Source: [Mycobacterium] fortunisiensis (GTDB lineage: Bacteria > Actinomycetota > Actinomycetes > Mycobacteriales > Mycobacteriaceae). Taken from it: a stretch of DNA of 64,000 bases. The notes under the pieces were generated by a model, which saw nothing but the letters and a program-made list of their open reading frames with translations, did no database searches and was not told the origin of the DNA. Positions 1-7,558 of this stretch are shown here, one piece after another. The position numbers were made by a program, and so were the translations under genes. The stretch lies in assembly GCF_019050325.1 (NCBI RefSeq), contig NZ_VOMB01000020.1, forward strand, positions 310,001 through 374,000, read 5' to 3'. Every line of letters starts with the position of its first letter. Within the stretch, counting starts at the first letter, position 1.

Positions 1-657
1 TGCACCAAAGTGGATTCCGAAGCCGACCCGGCCGTGGCCGGGCTGCTGGGCTGTGGCGTGATGGCCGGTATCGGCGCGGCCATCAACACCGGCGCGGTGA
101 CCCGCGACGACACGGTGGCCGTGATCGGCTGCGGCGGTGTGGGTGATGCCGCGATCGCCGGGGCCGCACTTGTCGGCGCCAAGAAGATCATCGCCGTGGA
201 CACCGACAACAAGAAGCTCGACTGGGCCCGCGATTTCGGCGCCACCCACACCATCAACGCCCGCGAACTCGACGCCGTCCAGACCATTCAGGACCTGACC
301 GACGGGTTCGGCGCCGACGTGGTGATCGACGCCGTCGGCCGCCCCGAAACCTGGAAGCAGGCCTTCTACGCGCGCGATCTGGCCGGCACCGTGGTGCTGG
401 TCGGCGTCCCCACCCCGGACATGACGCTCGAGATGCCGCTAGTCGACTTCTTCTCCCGCGGTGGTGCTTTGAAATCCTCCTGGTACGGCGACTGCCTGCC
501 CGAGCGCGACTTCCCCACGTTGATCAGCCTGTACCTGCAGGGACGGTTGCCGCTGGAGAAGTTCGTCTCCGAGCGCATCGGTCTGGATGCCATCGAAGAG
601 GCATTCCACAAGATGCATTCCGGTGAGGTGCTGCGGTCCGTGGTGGTGCTGAAGTGA
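1..657 (+). CDS. mscR: S-nitrosomycothiol reductase / mycothiol-dependent formaldehyde dehydrogenase (5' truncated)
   Basis: The open frame runs in from the left edge (first codons read Cys-Thr-Lys-Val), so the N-terminal catalytic part is outside and about 218 residues are visible. These hold the Rossmann half of a zinc-dependent class III alcohol dehydrogenase, with the nucleotide-binding stretch GCGGVGDAAIAGA followed by an acidic residue in AVDTDNKK, typical of NAD binding. Family members oxidise the formaldehyde-mycothiol adduct and reduce S-nitrosomycothiol in the cytosol. The next gene is a metallo-beta-lactamase-fold protein overlapping it by 4 bases, the same pairing as Rv2259-Rv2260 in M. 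tuberculosis, and this supports the MscR assignment. The family is clear; the symbol rests partly on this neighbour. Confidence 0.9.
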   Translation, partial: CTKVDSEADPAVAGLLGCGVMAGIGAAINTGAVTRDDTVAVIGCGGVGDAAIAGAALVGAKKIIAVDTDNKKLDWARDFGATHTINARELDAVQTIQDLTDGFGADVVIDAVGRPETWKQAFYARDLAGTVVLVGVPTPDMTLEMPLVDFFSRGGALKSSWYGDCLPERDFPTLISLYLQGRLPLEKFVSERIGLDAIEEAFHKMHSGEVLRSVVVLK

Positions 658-1286
658 GCAAGCAACCCGGTATCCAACGTCTCGTCACGAGTGGGAAATT
701 CGAGCTCGACGGCGGCAGCTGGGACGTCGACAACAACATCTGGATCGTCGGGGACGATTCCGAGGTCATCGTGATCGACGCCGCCCACGACGCCAAGGCC
801 ATCGAGGACGCCGTCGCCGGGCGACACGTCGTCGCGGTCATCTGCACCCACGGCCACAACGACCACATCACCGTGGCCCCGCAACTGTCGGCCGATCTGG
901 ACGCTCCGGTGCTGCTGAACCCCGCCGACGACATGCTGTGGCAGATGACCCACGGCGACAAGCCTTTCCGTCACATCGAAGACGGTCAGGTGTTCACCGC
1001 CGGCGGGATCGAACTGCACGCCATCGCCACCCCGGGCCACTCCCCTGGCTCGACCTGCTTGTACGCGCCGGCGCTGGGCGCGGTGTTCTCCGGTGACACC
1101 CTGTTCCAGGGCGGTCCCGGCGCCACCGGCCGGTCCTTCTCCGATTTCCCGACCATCCTCGGGTCGATCAAGGACAAACTCGGCAAACTGCCGCCAGACA
1201 CCGTGGTCTACACCGGCCACGGTGACACCACCCGGATCGGCGACGAGTTGGTGCATTACGACGACTGGGTGGCCCGCGGCCACTGA
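654..1286 (+). CDS. Metallo-beta-lactamase-fold hydrolase (Rv2260-like, glyoxalase II-type)
   Basis: 210 residues starting at GTG inside the mscR stop (GTGA overlap), which implies translational coupling. The metal-binding motif THGHNDH (H66, H68, D70, H71) is present, followed by H129 in TPGHSPGST, D148 in FSGDTLF and H189 in YTGHGD, so the complete two-metal ligand set of the glyoxalase II/MBL hydrolase family is visible. There is no signal peptide, so it should be cytosolic. Placement behind mscR suggests it hydrolyses a thioester, for example S-formylmycothiol, made by the dehydrogenase. That substrate is inference; the hydrolase fold is clear. Confidence 0.9.
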   Translation: MSKQPGIQRLVTSGKFELDGGSWDVDNNIWIVGDDSEVIVIDAAHDAKAIEDAVAGRHVVAVICTHGHNDHITVAPQLSADLDAPVLLNPADDMLWQMTHGDKPFRHIEDGQVFTAGGIELHAIATPGHSPGSTCLYAPALGAVFSGDTLFQGGPGATGRSFSDFPTILGSIKDKLGKLPPDTVVYTGHGDTTRIGDELVHYDDWVARGH

Positions 1287-1304
1287 CACCGCCTCACCTA
1301 GCAC

Positions 1305-1367
1305 CGCGAGCGTGCGTGCCTGCTCCCCGGCACGCCGTGCTTCGGCAGCATTCTGCGCACGTTCGTC
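1305..1367. repeat. Intergenic hairpin-forming repeat, copy A
   Basis: This sits in the 128-base gap between two + strand genes. The segment starting CGCGAGCGTGCGTG matches the segment starting at 38622 closely, nearly base for base over the first 45 bases and more loosely afterwards. Its ends form an imperfect inverted repeat (CGAGCGTGCG near the left end, CGCACGTTCG near the right end, 9 of 10 pairing). It looks like a small dispersed palindromic element; the rest of the gap shows nothing else. Confidence 0.55.
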
Positions 1368-1414
1368 CCGGCCGTTGGCGCCTACGGCGACGACCGAATG
1401 GCTAGCCTGGGGCA

Positions 1415-2548
1415 ATGGGCGGTCGGGCAGTTCGCACCGCGGCGCTGCTGTGCGTGGCGGTATTGATCGCCGCGTGCTCCCCACCCCCACCGGTGCCGGC
1501 ACCGGCCACCGCGACTGCCGCACCGACCGAGCGGGCCCCGGCGCCGCAGCTCGGTGTCTCGGGAACGTCACTCACACTCGACGGCAAACCGTGGTGGCCG
1601 ATCGGCATCAATGCCTACCAACTGGGCACGGACTGGGACATCAACACCGGTTGCGGCGCCCAGGTCGATCCGGAGCAGTTCTTCAGCCTGCTGCCGCCGC
1701 GATCGCTCATTCGGGTCAATGTCAATTCGACCTTGGCCGTGAACAAGTCGACGGGTGCCCTGGACTTCGCGGCCATCGACGCGGTGTTCGATGCCGCGGC
1801 CAGACACGATCAGTTGCTGATCGCTGTTCTCACCACAAACGAAGGCGGTTGTGAGAACGAACATTTCAAGGACCATGCGTGGTTCTCCGGCGGCTGGCGC
1901 ACCGATCGGTCGCACGGGCACCCGATGACATACGCCGATTGGCTGGATACCGCCGTCACGCGGTGGGCCGACTCGCCGGCGCTGGCAGGCTGGTCTGCGG
2001 TGGGAGAACCGGAGCCGTCCAACTGTGGGGTGGAGAACTGTGATTGGCCCAGCCGCCAGTGCTATTCGGACTCGGCGGCCGTGTTGCGGGCATTCTTCGA
2101 TGCGACGGGCGCCCGGATCCGCGCACTCGATCCGGGGGCGGTGATCTTCAGTGGACACGCCGGCGGCGGTCAATGCGGGTCGGCAGGCGACGATTTTGAG
2201 ACCGTCGGCGCGTCCCCCGGTATCGACGTTCTCGAATACCACTACTACGTGGGCACCGACACCTTGCCCGGCGACAGCTCCTTCGGTCTGCAACGACGTC
2301 TCGGTCAGGCACGTGCCCTGGGTAAGCCGTTGCTGGTGGCCGAGCTCGGTATGAAGGCCGGATCCTGCGTCTCACTGGCGCAACGTCGACGTGTCCTGGG
2401 TGAATTGATCGGCCAGATGCGGGGCGATGGCGCGGCCGGGGCGATGTTCTGGGCGTTTGTCCCGGATCCGCGACCGGCCGAGTGCACCCTCGACATCGGC
2501 CCCACCGATCCACTGTTCTCGATGGTCGGTAAGGATCTACGAGGCTAG
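1415..2548 (+). CDS. Secreted GH5-like glycoside hydrolase lipoprotein
   Basis: 377 residues. The N-terminus is a lipoprotein signal with lipobox LIAAC (C21), then a Pro/Ala/Thr linker to about residue 45 and a TIM-barrel-like domain. The start of that domain (LDGKPWWPIGINAYQLG) resembles GH5 beta-mannanases and cellulases. Candidate catalytic residues are the Glu in GWSAVGEPEP (acid/base) and the Glu in LLVAELGMKAG (nucleophile); the usual Asn before the first Glu is Gly here. Several cysteines suggest disulfides outside the membrane. The substrate is unknown. It stands alone on its strand between the MBL gene and a small membrane-protein gene. The overall fold is likely, the activity less certain. 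Confidence 0.7.
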   Translation: MGGRAVRTAALLCVAVLIAACSPPPPVPAPATATAAPTERAPAPQLGVSGTSLTLDGKPWWPIGINAYQLGTDWDINTGCGAQVDPEQFFSLLPPRSLIRVNVNSTLAVNKSTGALDFAAIDAVFDAAARHDQLLIAVLTTNEGGCENEHFKDHAWFSGGWRTDRSHGHPMTYADWLDTAVTRWADSPALAGWSAVGEPEPSNCGVENCDWPSRQCYSDSAAVLRAFFDATGARIRALDPGAVIFSGHAGGGQCGSAGDDFETVGASPGIDVLEYHYYVGTDTLPGDSSFGLQRRLGQARALGKPLLVAELGMKAGSCVSLAQRRRVLGELIGQMRGDGAAGAMFWAFVPDPRPAECTLDIGPTDPLFSMVGKDLRG

Positions 2549-2606
2549 GGCCGTGGCGGGGCCGAAGTGTTTCCCAACCCCCCGCGCGGCGGGTTACCGT
2601 CGGGAT

Positions 2607-2852
2607 ATGCCTCGCGACGAGACCGACGCCACCGAATCGGCCGCACCGGCGCGGCGATTGGCGCTGCGCTACTGGGTCGCCTTGATCCTGGCCGCCTTGG
2701 CCGCGATGTTCGTCGCGCAGAACCGGGATCGGGTCAGCATCCATGTGTTGTGGGTGAGCGTCGAGTCGCCGATGTGGTTCATCTTGGTCATCATCTTCGT
2801 CATGGGTCTTCTCATCGGCTTGCTGCTGCGCCGGCGGCGACGGCGAACGTAG
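2607..2852 (+). CDS. Small LapA/DUF1049-type membrane protein
   Basis: 81 residues from the ATG at 2607, chosen because upstream in-frame codons run through the preceding gene's end. A charged N-terminus is followed by two hydrophobic segments (about residues 22-38 and 50-70) separated by a short region containing QNRDRVSIHVLWV, then a run of arginines at the C-terminus. This two-helix plan with the Q-N motif fits the LapA/DUF1049 family of small inner-membrane proteins. The next gene starts 2 bases after its stop, so the two are probably co-transcribed. No specific function can be given. Confidence 0.75.
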   Translation: MPRDETDATESAAPARRLALRYWVALILAALAAMFVAQNRDRVSIHVLWVSVESPMWFILVIIFVMGLLIGLLLRRRRRRT

Positions 2853-2854
2853 CC

Positions 2855-3895
2855 ATGCCCACCCCGCGTCGAACGCCGCCGCACCCGCACACCGCCGGAA
2901 TGAGCTCGGCGACCAAGCTTCTGGAGCAGGCGGCCCGCACCGTACCGATTCCGGCACCGCCACAGTCGATCGTGATCGCCGACTACGGAGCGGGCACGGC
3001 ACTGAATTCGATGGAGCCGATCAACGCCGCGATCACGGCGCTGCGCGCCCGCACCCGGCCCGAACATTCGGTGCTGGTGACACACACCGATGACGCCGAC
3101 AACGACTTCTCCACGATGTTCCGGATCCTCCAGGAGGATCCGCGGTCCTATCTCCGCAAGCATCCGGCCACGTTCAGCACAGCGGTCGGCCACTCGTTCT
3201 ACAGTCAGATCCTGCCGTCCAACTGTGTCCACCTGGGCTGGTCTTCCTGGGGTGTCATCCGGCTGGGCCGGGTGTCGATGCCGGTCCCCGATCACGTCGT
3301 CGCGGCGTACAGCAACGACAACCACGCCCGCACGGTCTATGCCAAGCAGGCGGCCCACGATTGGCACGAGTTCATCGCCTTCCGCGGCCGGGAACTGTCG
3401 CCGGGTGGCCGTCTGGTGGTGCTGACAACCGGTTTGGGTGACGACGGAGATTTCGGCTACGAGCCGCTGTTCCAGTCCATCATGAGCACCCTGACCGAGT
3501 TGATCACCGACGGCGTGGTGAGCGCCGACGAAGTGGCCCGCATGTCACTGCCCATCGCCGGGCGGCGCGCCGCGGATTTCGTCGCCCCGTTCGCGCCGTC
3601 GGGCCGATTCGAGCGGCTACAGATCCAGCACCTGGAGATCTTCGACGCCGAGGACCGCATCTTCAAGGCCTACCGAAGTGACCGCAACGCAACCGCATTC
3701 GGCAGCCGCTGGGCCGATTTCTGTCAGTTCACCGCGTTCGCCGATCTGGGTGCGGCAATCGACGGTCCCCCGGATCGGCTGGCCACCTTCTACCACCGGC
3801 TGCACACGGGCATCGCTGCGCGGATGTCCGCCGACCCGGAGCAGATGCGCATTCCGATCGCCGCGGTGGTGTTGGAGAAGCGACTCCCGAGCTAG
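2855..3895 (+). CDS. SAM-dependent carboxyl methyltransferase, SABATH family
   Basis: 346 residues from ATG 2855. The sequence has an IVIADYGAGTALNS nucleotide-binding loop, an early acidic stretch (HTDDADNDF) and VHLGWSSWGVIRLG, which match the order of motifs in SABATH methyltransferases (the plant salicylate/jasmonate carboxyl methyltransferase family, also common in mycobacteria). Such enzymes methylate carboxylates of small metabolites using S-adenosylmethionine in the cytosol. It is packed directly behind the LapA-like gene. The natural substrate cannot be read from sequence. An N-terminal stretch of about 15 Pro/Arg/His residues may mean that the ATG at residue 16 (MSSATKLL) is the true start. 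Confidence 0.8.
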   Translation: MPTPRRTPPHPHTAGMSSATKLLEQAARTVPIPAPPQSIVIADYGAGTALNSMEPINAAITALRARTRPEHSVLVTHTDDADNDFSTMFRILQEDPRSYLRKHPATFSTAVGHSFYSQILPSNCVHLGWSSWGVIRLGRVSMPVPDHVVAAYSNDNHARTVYAKQAAHDWHEFIAFRGRELSPGGRLVVLTTGLGDDGDFGYEPLFQSIMSTLTELITDGVVSADEVARMSLPIAGRRAADFVAPFAPSGRFERLQIQHLEIFDAEDRIFKAYRSDRNATAFGSRWADFCQFTAFADLGAAIDGPPDRLATFYHRLHTGIAARMSADPEQMRIPIAAVVLEKRLPS

Positions 3896-3923
3896 CGAGC
3901 CGGCCGGGAAGTGGAGCTGACGA

Positions 3924-4901
3924 TCAACTCACCTTGAGGCGGCGAAAGGTGTTGCGGTACTGCTGCGGTGTGACGCCGGTGAGCCGGCGGAACTGCTCAC
4001 GGAAGTTGGCCGGCGAGCCGAATCCGACCTGACGGCCGATGTGTTCGACGCCGTCGGTTCCGCTCTCCAGCAACTGCTGGGCGTGGCGGATCCGTACTCC
4101 GGTCAGCCATTGCATGGGTGATTGGCCGGTCTCGGCCTGGAAGCGCCGGTTGAGGGTGCGTGCGCTGACGGCCGCGCGAGCGGCGATGTCACCCAGGCCC
4201 AGGTCGCGATGGGCCTCGCGTTCGATCCAGGCCAAGACGTCATCGAGCTTGTTGTGTTGCCCGATACCCCTGGCCGCCACGGTGTTTCGCGGAATGAACT
4301 GGGCCTGGCCGCCGTCGCGGTGCAGTGGGGCGACCGCCATCCGGGCGGCGTCGGCGGCCACCGCCGCGCCGTGGTCACGCCCAACCATGTGCAGACACAG
4401 GTCGATGCCCGCCGAGGCACCCGCCGAGGTGAGCAGCTGGCCTTCGTCGACATAGAGCACGTCAGGGTCCAGCTGCACGGCGGGGAAGGCGGCCCGGAAG
4501 GCGTCGGCGGCCAGCCAGTGCGTCGTGGCTCTCCTGCCGTCCAGCAGCCCGGCCGCGGCCAGGATGAACGCCCCGGTGCAGATCGACGCGATGCGGGTGC
4601 CGGCGTGGAGCGCGGCGCGCAGCGCCGCGCACACGTCGCCGGGAACCTCGGCGGTGATGTCCTGGCAGCCCGGGACCACGATGGTGTCGGCCTCGGCGAG
4701 CCGCTCCATAGCGTGCTCGGTGACGATCCGCACCGGGCCGGCGTCGACGATCTCGGCCGGGCTGCACACCAGGATCCGGTAGGCCGGGCCGCCGCCGGGC
4801 AGCGTCGCTTTGGCGAACACCTCCATGGCGGTCGCCAGGTCGAACGCGTTGACGCCGGGCAGCGCCAGCACCGCTACCGTGGGTGCGCGCCGGCTGTTCA
4901 T
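3924..4901 (-). CDS. GlxA-type transcriptional regulator (DJ-1/PfpI domain plus AraC HTH)
   Basis: 325 residues. Residues 8 to about 185 form a class I glutamine-amidotransferase-like/DJ-1 domain with the nucleophile-elbow cysteine in SICTGAFILAAAGLL followed by ATTHW. Residues about 215-320 form an AraC-type double HTH (RAAVSARTLNRRFQAETGQ, then the GFGSPANFREQFRRLTG signature). Proteins of this build are sensors of small metabolites and activate neighbouring genes. Its start codon overlaps the stop of the upstream thiamine-diphosphate enzyme by 4 bases, so the two are one transcript. It is the obvious candidate regulator of the divergent intergenic region at 6488-6581. Confidence 0.9.
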   Translation of the reverse strand: MNSRRAPTVAVLALPGVNAFDLATAMEVFAKATLPGGGPAYRILVCSPAEIVDAGPVRIVTEHAMERLAEADTIVVPGCQDITAEVPGDVCAALRAALHAGTRIASICTGAFILAAAGLLDGRRATTHWLAADAFRAAFPAVQLDPDVLYVDEGQLLTSAGASAGIDLCLHMVGRDHGAAVAADAARMAVAPLHRDGGQAQFIPRNTVAARGIGQHNKLDDVLAWIEREAHRDLGLGDIAARAAVSARTLNRRFQAETGQSPMQWLTGVRIRHAQQLLESGTDGVEHIGRQVGFGSPANFREQFRRLTGVTPQQYRNTFRRLKVS

Positions 4902-6487
4902 CCCGGCGACCAGGTCGGCAGCACCGCGTCGATCAGATGCGGCCCGGGTTCGGCCAGTGCGGCGCGGAACTGGTCGGCGAGTTCTTCGGCGGTGCCGGCA
5001 CGGCTGGCCGGGACACCGAAACCCTGTGCGATCGAGGCGAAGTCGATGTCGGGGCGGCTGAGGTCGAGCAGTGATCGCGACCGCTCCCCGTCCGCCCGGG
5101 TGCCCACCCGCATCAACTCCAGCTGCAGGATCGCATAGGCGCGGTTGTTGAGGATCACGACAGTGATGTCGAGCTGCTCACGGGCCATCGTCCACAGCGC
5201 GGAGATGGTGTAGGCGGCACTGCCGTCGGACTGCAGGGCGATCACCGGCCGGTGCGGCGCGGCGACGGCGGCGCCCACTGCCACCGGCAGACCCTGCCCG
5301 ATCGCTCCGCCGGTCAGGGTGAGCACGTCGTGCGGCGGGGACGACGCGGTGGCGGCCGGCAGGAACACCCCGCTGGTGTTGGCCTCGTCGGAGATGATGG
5401 CGTTCTCGGGCAGCAGCGCGGCGATCACCTGCGCCAGGTTCTGCGGGTTGAGTGGGCCGCTCGGTGGCGCCCCCGGTTCGGACGGTGGCACCGTGGGTGC
5501 GGCACCGCCCAATTCGTCTGCGAGACCGGACAAATCCTCGACCGCCAGGTGGTGGACCGTGGCGCCGTCGGGCACCAGCACACTCGGCTTTCCCGGATAG
5601 GCGAAGAACGACACCGGCGTCTTGGCCCCGACCAGCACCAGATGTGTTGCCCCGGAGAGTTGTTGCGTGGCCTGCTCGGCCAGGTAGCCGAGCCGCTCGA
5701 GGGCAGGCACGTCGCGGCCACGGGCCAGCCGGGCCGGAAAAGTCTCGACCAGAACCCGCGCACCGGCGGCAGCGCGGATCCGTGCCGCTGCGCGTAGTCC
5801 GTCGGCTGCGGTGGCGCCGCCCCCCAGCAGCAGCACCGCGTGCTCGGCCTGGGTGCGCAGCAGCTCGCCGGCGGCCGCGACGTCGATGTCTATGTCACCG
5901 GGTTCCGGTTCCACTTCAGAGATGTTGTCGAGCAATGGTTTCTGCGCTGTGGCTTCCCAGGAATAGTCGGCGGGAAGGATGACGGTGGCCACGCGTCCGG
6001 GCGGCGCGGTGGCGCTCTGAACCGCCTCGCGGACGAGGATATCGAGGTCGGCTGCCGAGTCCGGACGGTGCACCGAACCATGTGTCCACTGCCCGAGCGC
6101 CTCGATATCGGATTCCAGTGGCGCGTCGAGTGACTGGTGGTAGGTGGCGTGATCGCCGACCACGTTGACCACCGGGCTGAAGGCCCGCCGGGCGTTGTGC
6201 AGGTTGGCCAGCGCGTTTGCCATCCCCGGGCCGAGGTGCAGCAGTGTCGCGGCGGGGCGACCAGCGATGCGGGCGTATCCGTCGGCGGCCCCACTGGCGA
6301 CCCCCTCGAACAGGCACAGCACCGGACGCATCGCCGGCACGGCATCCAATGCTGCGACGAAATGCATTTCCGAGGTGCCCGGGTTCGCGAAGCACACGTC
6401 GACGCCTTCGGCGAGCAGACGGTTCACCACCACTTCGGCTCCGGTGCTCAGGCCGGGCTGCTCGCTCTGGTCATCCACTCGCCCCAT
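4898..6487 (-). CDS. Thiamine-diphosphate-dependent enzyme, acetolactate synthase large subunit / benzoylformate decarboxylase-like
   Basis: 529 residues from the ATG at 6487 (MGRVDDQ). A start further upstream would only add unconserved residues. The N-terminal Pyr domain contains the ThDP-activating Glu (E40 in FANPGTSEMHF). The C-terminal PP domain contains SDGSAAYTISALWTM followed about 15 residues later by the NN of VILNNRAY. In most relatives that motif begins GDG; here it begins SDG. The resemblance around SISALWT is strongest to benzoylformate decarboxylase. No regulatory small subunit gene is nearby, which argues against a biosynthetic acetolactate synthase. The substrate is probably a 2-oxo acid but is not defined. 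Confidence 0.85.
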   Translation of the reverse strand: MGRVDDQSEQPGLSTGAEVVVNRLLAEGVDVCFANPGTSEMHFVAALDAVPAMRPVLCLFEGVASGAADGYARIAGRPAATLLHLGPGMANALANLHNARRAFSPVVNVVGDHATYHQSLDAPLESDIEALGQWTHGSVHRPDSAADLDILVREAVQSATAPPGRVATVILPADYSWEATAQKPLLDNISEVEPEPGDIDIDVAAAGELLRTQAEHAVLLLGGGATAADGLRAAARIRAAAGARVLVETFPARLARGRDVPALERLGYLAEQATQQLSGATHLVLVGAKTPVSFFAYPGKPSVLVPDGATVHHLAVEDLSGLADELGGAAPTVPPSEPGAPPSGPLNPQNLAQVIAALLPENAIISDEANTSGVFLPAATASSPPHDVLTLTGGAIGQGLPVAVGAAVAAPHRPVIALQSDGSAAYTISALWTMAREQLDITVVILNNRAYAILQLELMRVGTRADGERSRSLLDLSRPDIDFASIAQGFGVPASRAGTAEELADQFRAALAEPGPHLIDAVLPTWSPG

Positions 6488-6529
6488 AGTGGTCGCCGGG
6501 ACGCCTACTGGCAAGATTCCGTCACAAAC

Positions 6530-6543
6530 TGGCCATCTGGCCA
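6530..6543. promoter_or_regulatory. Double TGGCCA element in a divergent promoter region
   Basis: Two self-complementary hexamers TGGCCA are separated by two bases, in the 94-base gap between the divergent ThDP-enzyme and DJ-1 genes. They lie between an ATAGTGG at 6486 and a CCACTAT at 6541, which form a further 7-bp inverted repeat. This is a plausible binding site for the GlxA/AraC-type regulator encoded downstream of the left gene. No promoter boxes were convincingly identified. Confidence 0.35.
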
Positions 6544-6581
6544 CTATCGGATCCGCGGTGCCGGACGCGACGATAACCGCC

Positions 6582-7235
6582 GTGCATGCTCAAATCGTGT
6601 TGTTCGACGGGTTCGACCCGCTCGATGCGATCGCCCCGTTCGAGGTCCTGTGTGCCGGAAGTGACGCACTCGGCGGTGAACTGACCGTGGAACTTGTTGC
6701 CGCCGAAGGCCCAAGAACCGTGGTGAGCGGCAACCGCGGACTGGCCCTGACCGCCACGGCCCAACTCGATCCCGAGAAGCCCGGGTTCATCGTGGTTCCG
6801 GGGGCGGTCGGACCGATCGACGGGGATCCCGACGAAGTGGACACCATCCCGGTGCTGCTGGCCCGGTTCGGCGAGACCGCAGCCGTCGAACTGATGCGCC
6901 GGGCCCTGGCCAATCCAGAAGTCACCGTTGGCTGTGTTTGCGGTGGCTCCCTGGCCCTGGCGATGGCCGGTCTGCTGGAAGGACGCCATGCGGTGACGCA
7001 CCACCTGGGGATGGACGTGCTCGAGGCGACCGGCGTCCGGGTGGTCGACGCGCGCGTCGTCGACGACGGTGATCTGGTCACCTCCGGCGCAGTGACCTCG
7101 GGGCTGGATCTGGCGCTACATCTGTTGCAGCGCAGTTATGGCCCCAAGATCGCGCTCGCGGTGGAGTCCATGTTCGGCTACGAGCGCCGCGGCACGGTGT
7201 GGACCGATACCGGCCGGCAGCCGGAGGCATTCTGA
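6582..7235 (+). CDS. DJ-1/PfpI family protein (isonitrile hydratase-like)
   Basis: 217 residues if translation begins at the GTG at 6582; an in-frame GTG at 6558 would add 8 residues. The protein begins QIVLFDGFDPLDAIAPFEVL, typical of the GlxA/InhA branch of the DJ-1 superfamily. It carries the nucleophile-elbow cysteine in VGCVCGGSLALA and the downstream THHLG. There is no HTH, unlike the gene at 3924. Relatives hydrate isonitriles or detoxify glyoxals. It is divergent from the ThDP enzyme and followed, with a TGATG overlap, by a small conserved protein. The exact reaction is unknown. Confidence 0.85.
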   Translation: MHAQIVLFDGFDPLDAIAPFEVLCAGSDALGGELTVELVAAEGPRTVVSGNRGLALTATAQLDPEKPGFIVVPGAVGPIDGDPDEVDTIPVLLARFGETAAVELMRRALANPEVTVGCVCGGSLALAMAGLLEGRHAVTHHLGMDVLEATGVRVVDARVVDDGDLVTSGAVTSGLDLALHLLQRSYGPKIALAVESMFGYERRGTVWTDTGRQPEAF

Positions 7236-7558
7236 TGGGGCTGTCCGGGCAATGGGACGTCCGGATCAAGACACCGATCGGGTCGCTCGACGTCGTCTAC
7301 CGCTTCGACGAGCCCGACGGAGCGGTCACCGGTACCGCGCAGGGTAAGGGTGAGACGGTGCCGCTGCGCGACATCACGGTTGCCAATGGCACTGGTGCAC
7401 AGCGGGTTACCTGGCGGCAGTCGGTGACCAAACCCATGCGGCTGAATCTCGATTTCGACGTCATGATCGACGGTGACCGGATGGTGGGCTATTCGAAAGC
7501 CGGCCGCCTGCCCCGCTCGGCCGTGACCGGTGTCCGGCGGCCTCAGCCTCCGGTGTGA
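7235..7558 (+). CDS. Small conserved protein of unknown function
   Basis: 107 residues from an ATG that overlaps the DJ-1 gene stop (TGATG), so translation is coupled. The sequence is soluble, beta-rich in appearance (GQWDVRIKTPIGSLDVVYRF, later MRLNLDFDVMIDGDRMVG) and has no signal peptide or cysteine. It looks like a small beta-barrel of the lipocalin or START-like size class, but I do not recognise a family. The last 16 bases overlap the 3' end of the convergent Hsp70-like gene. Confidence 0.65.
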   Translation: MGLSGQWDVRIKTPIGSLDVVYRFDEPDGAVTGTAQGKGETVPLRDITVANGTGAQRVTWRQSVTKPMRLNLDFDVMIDGDRMVGYSKAGRLPRSAVTGVRRPQPPV

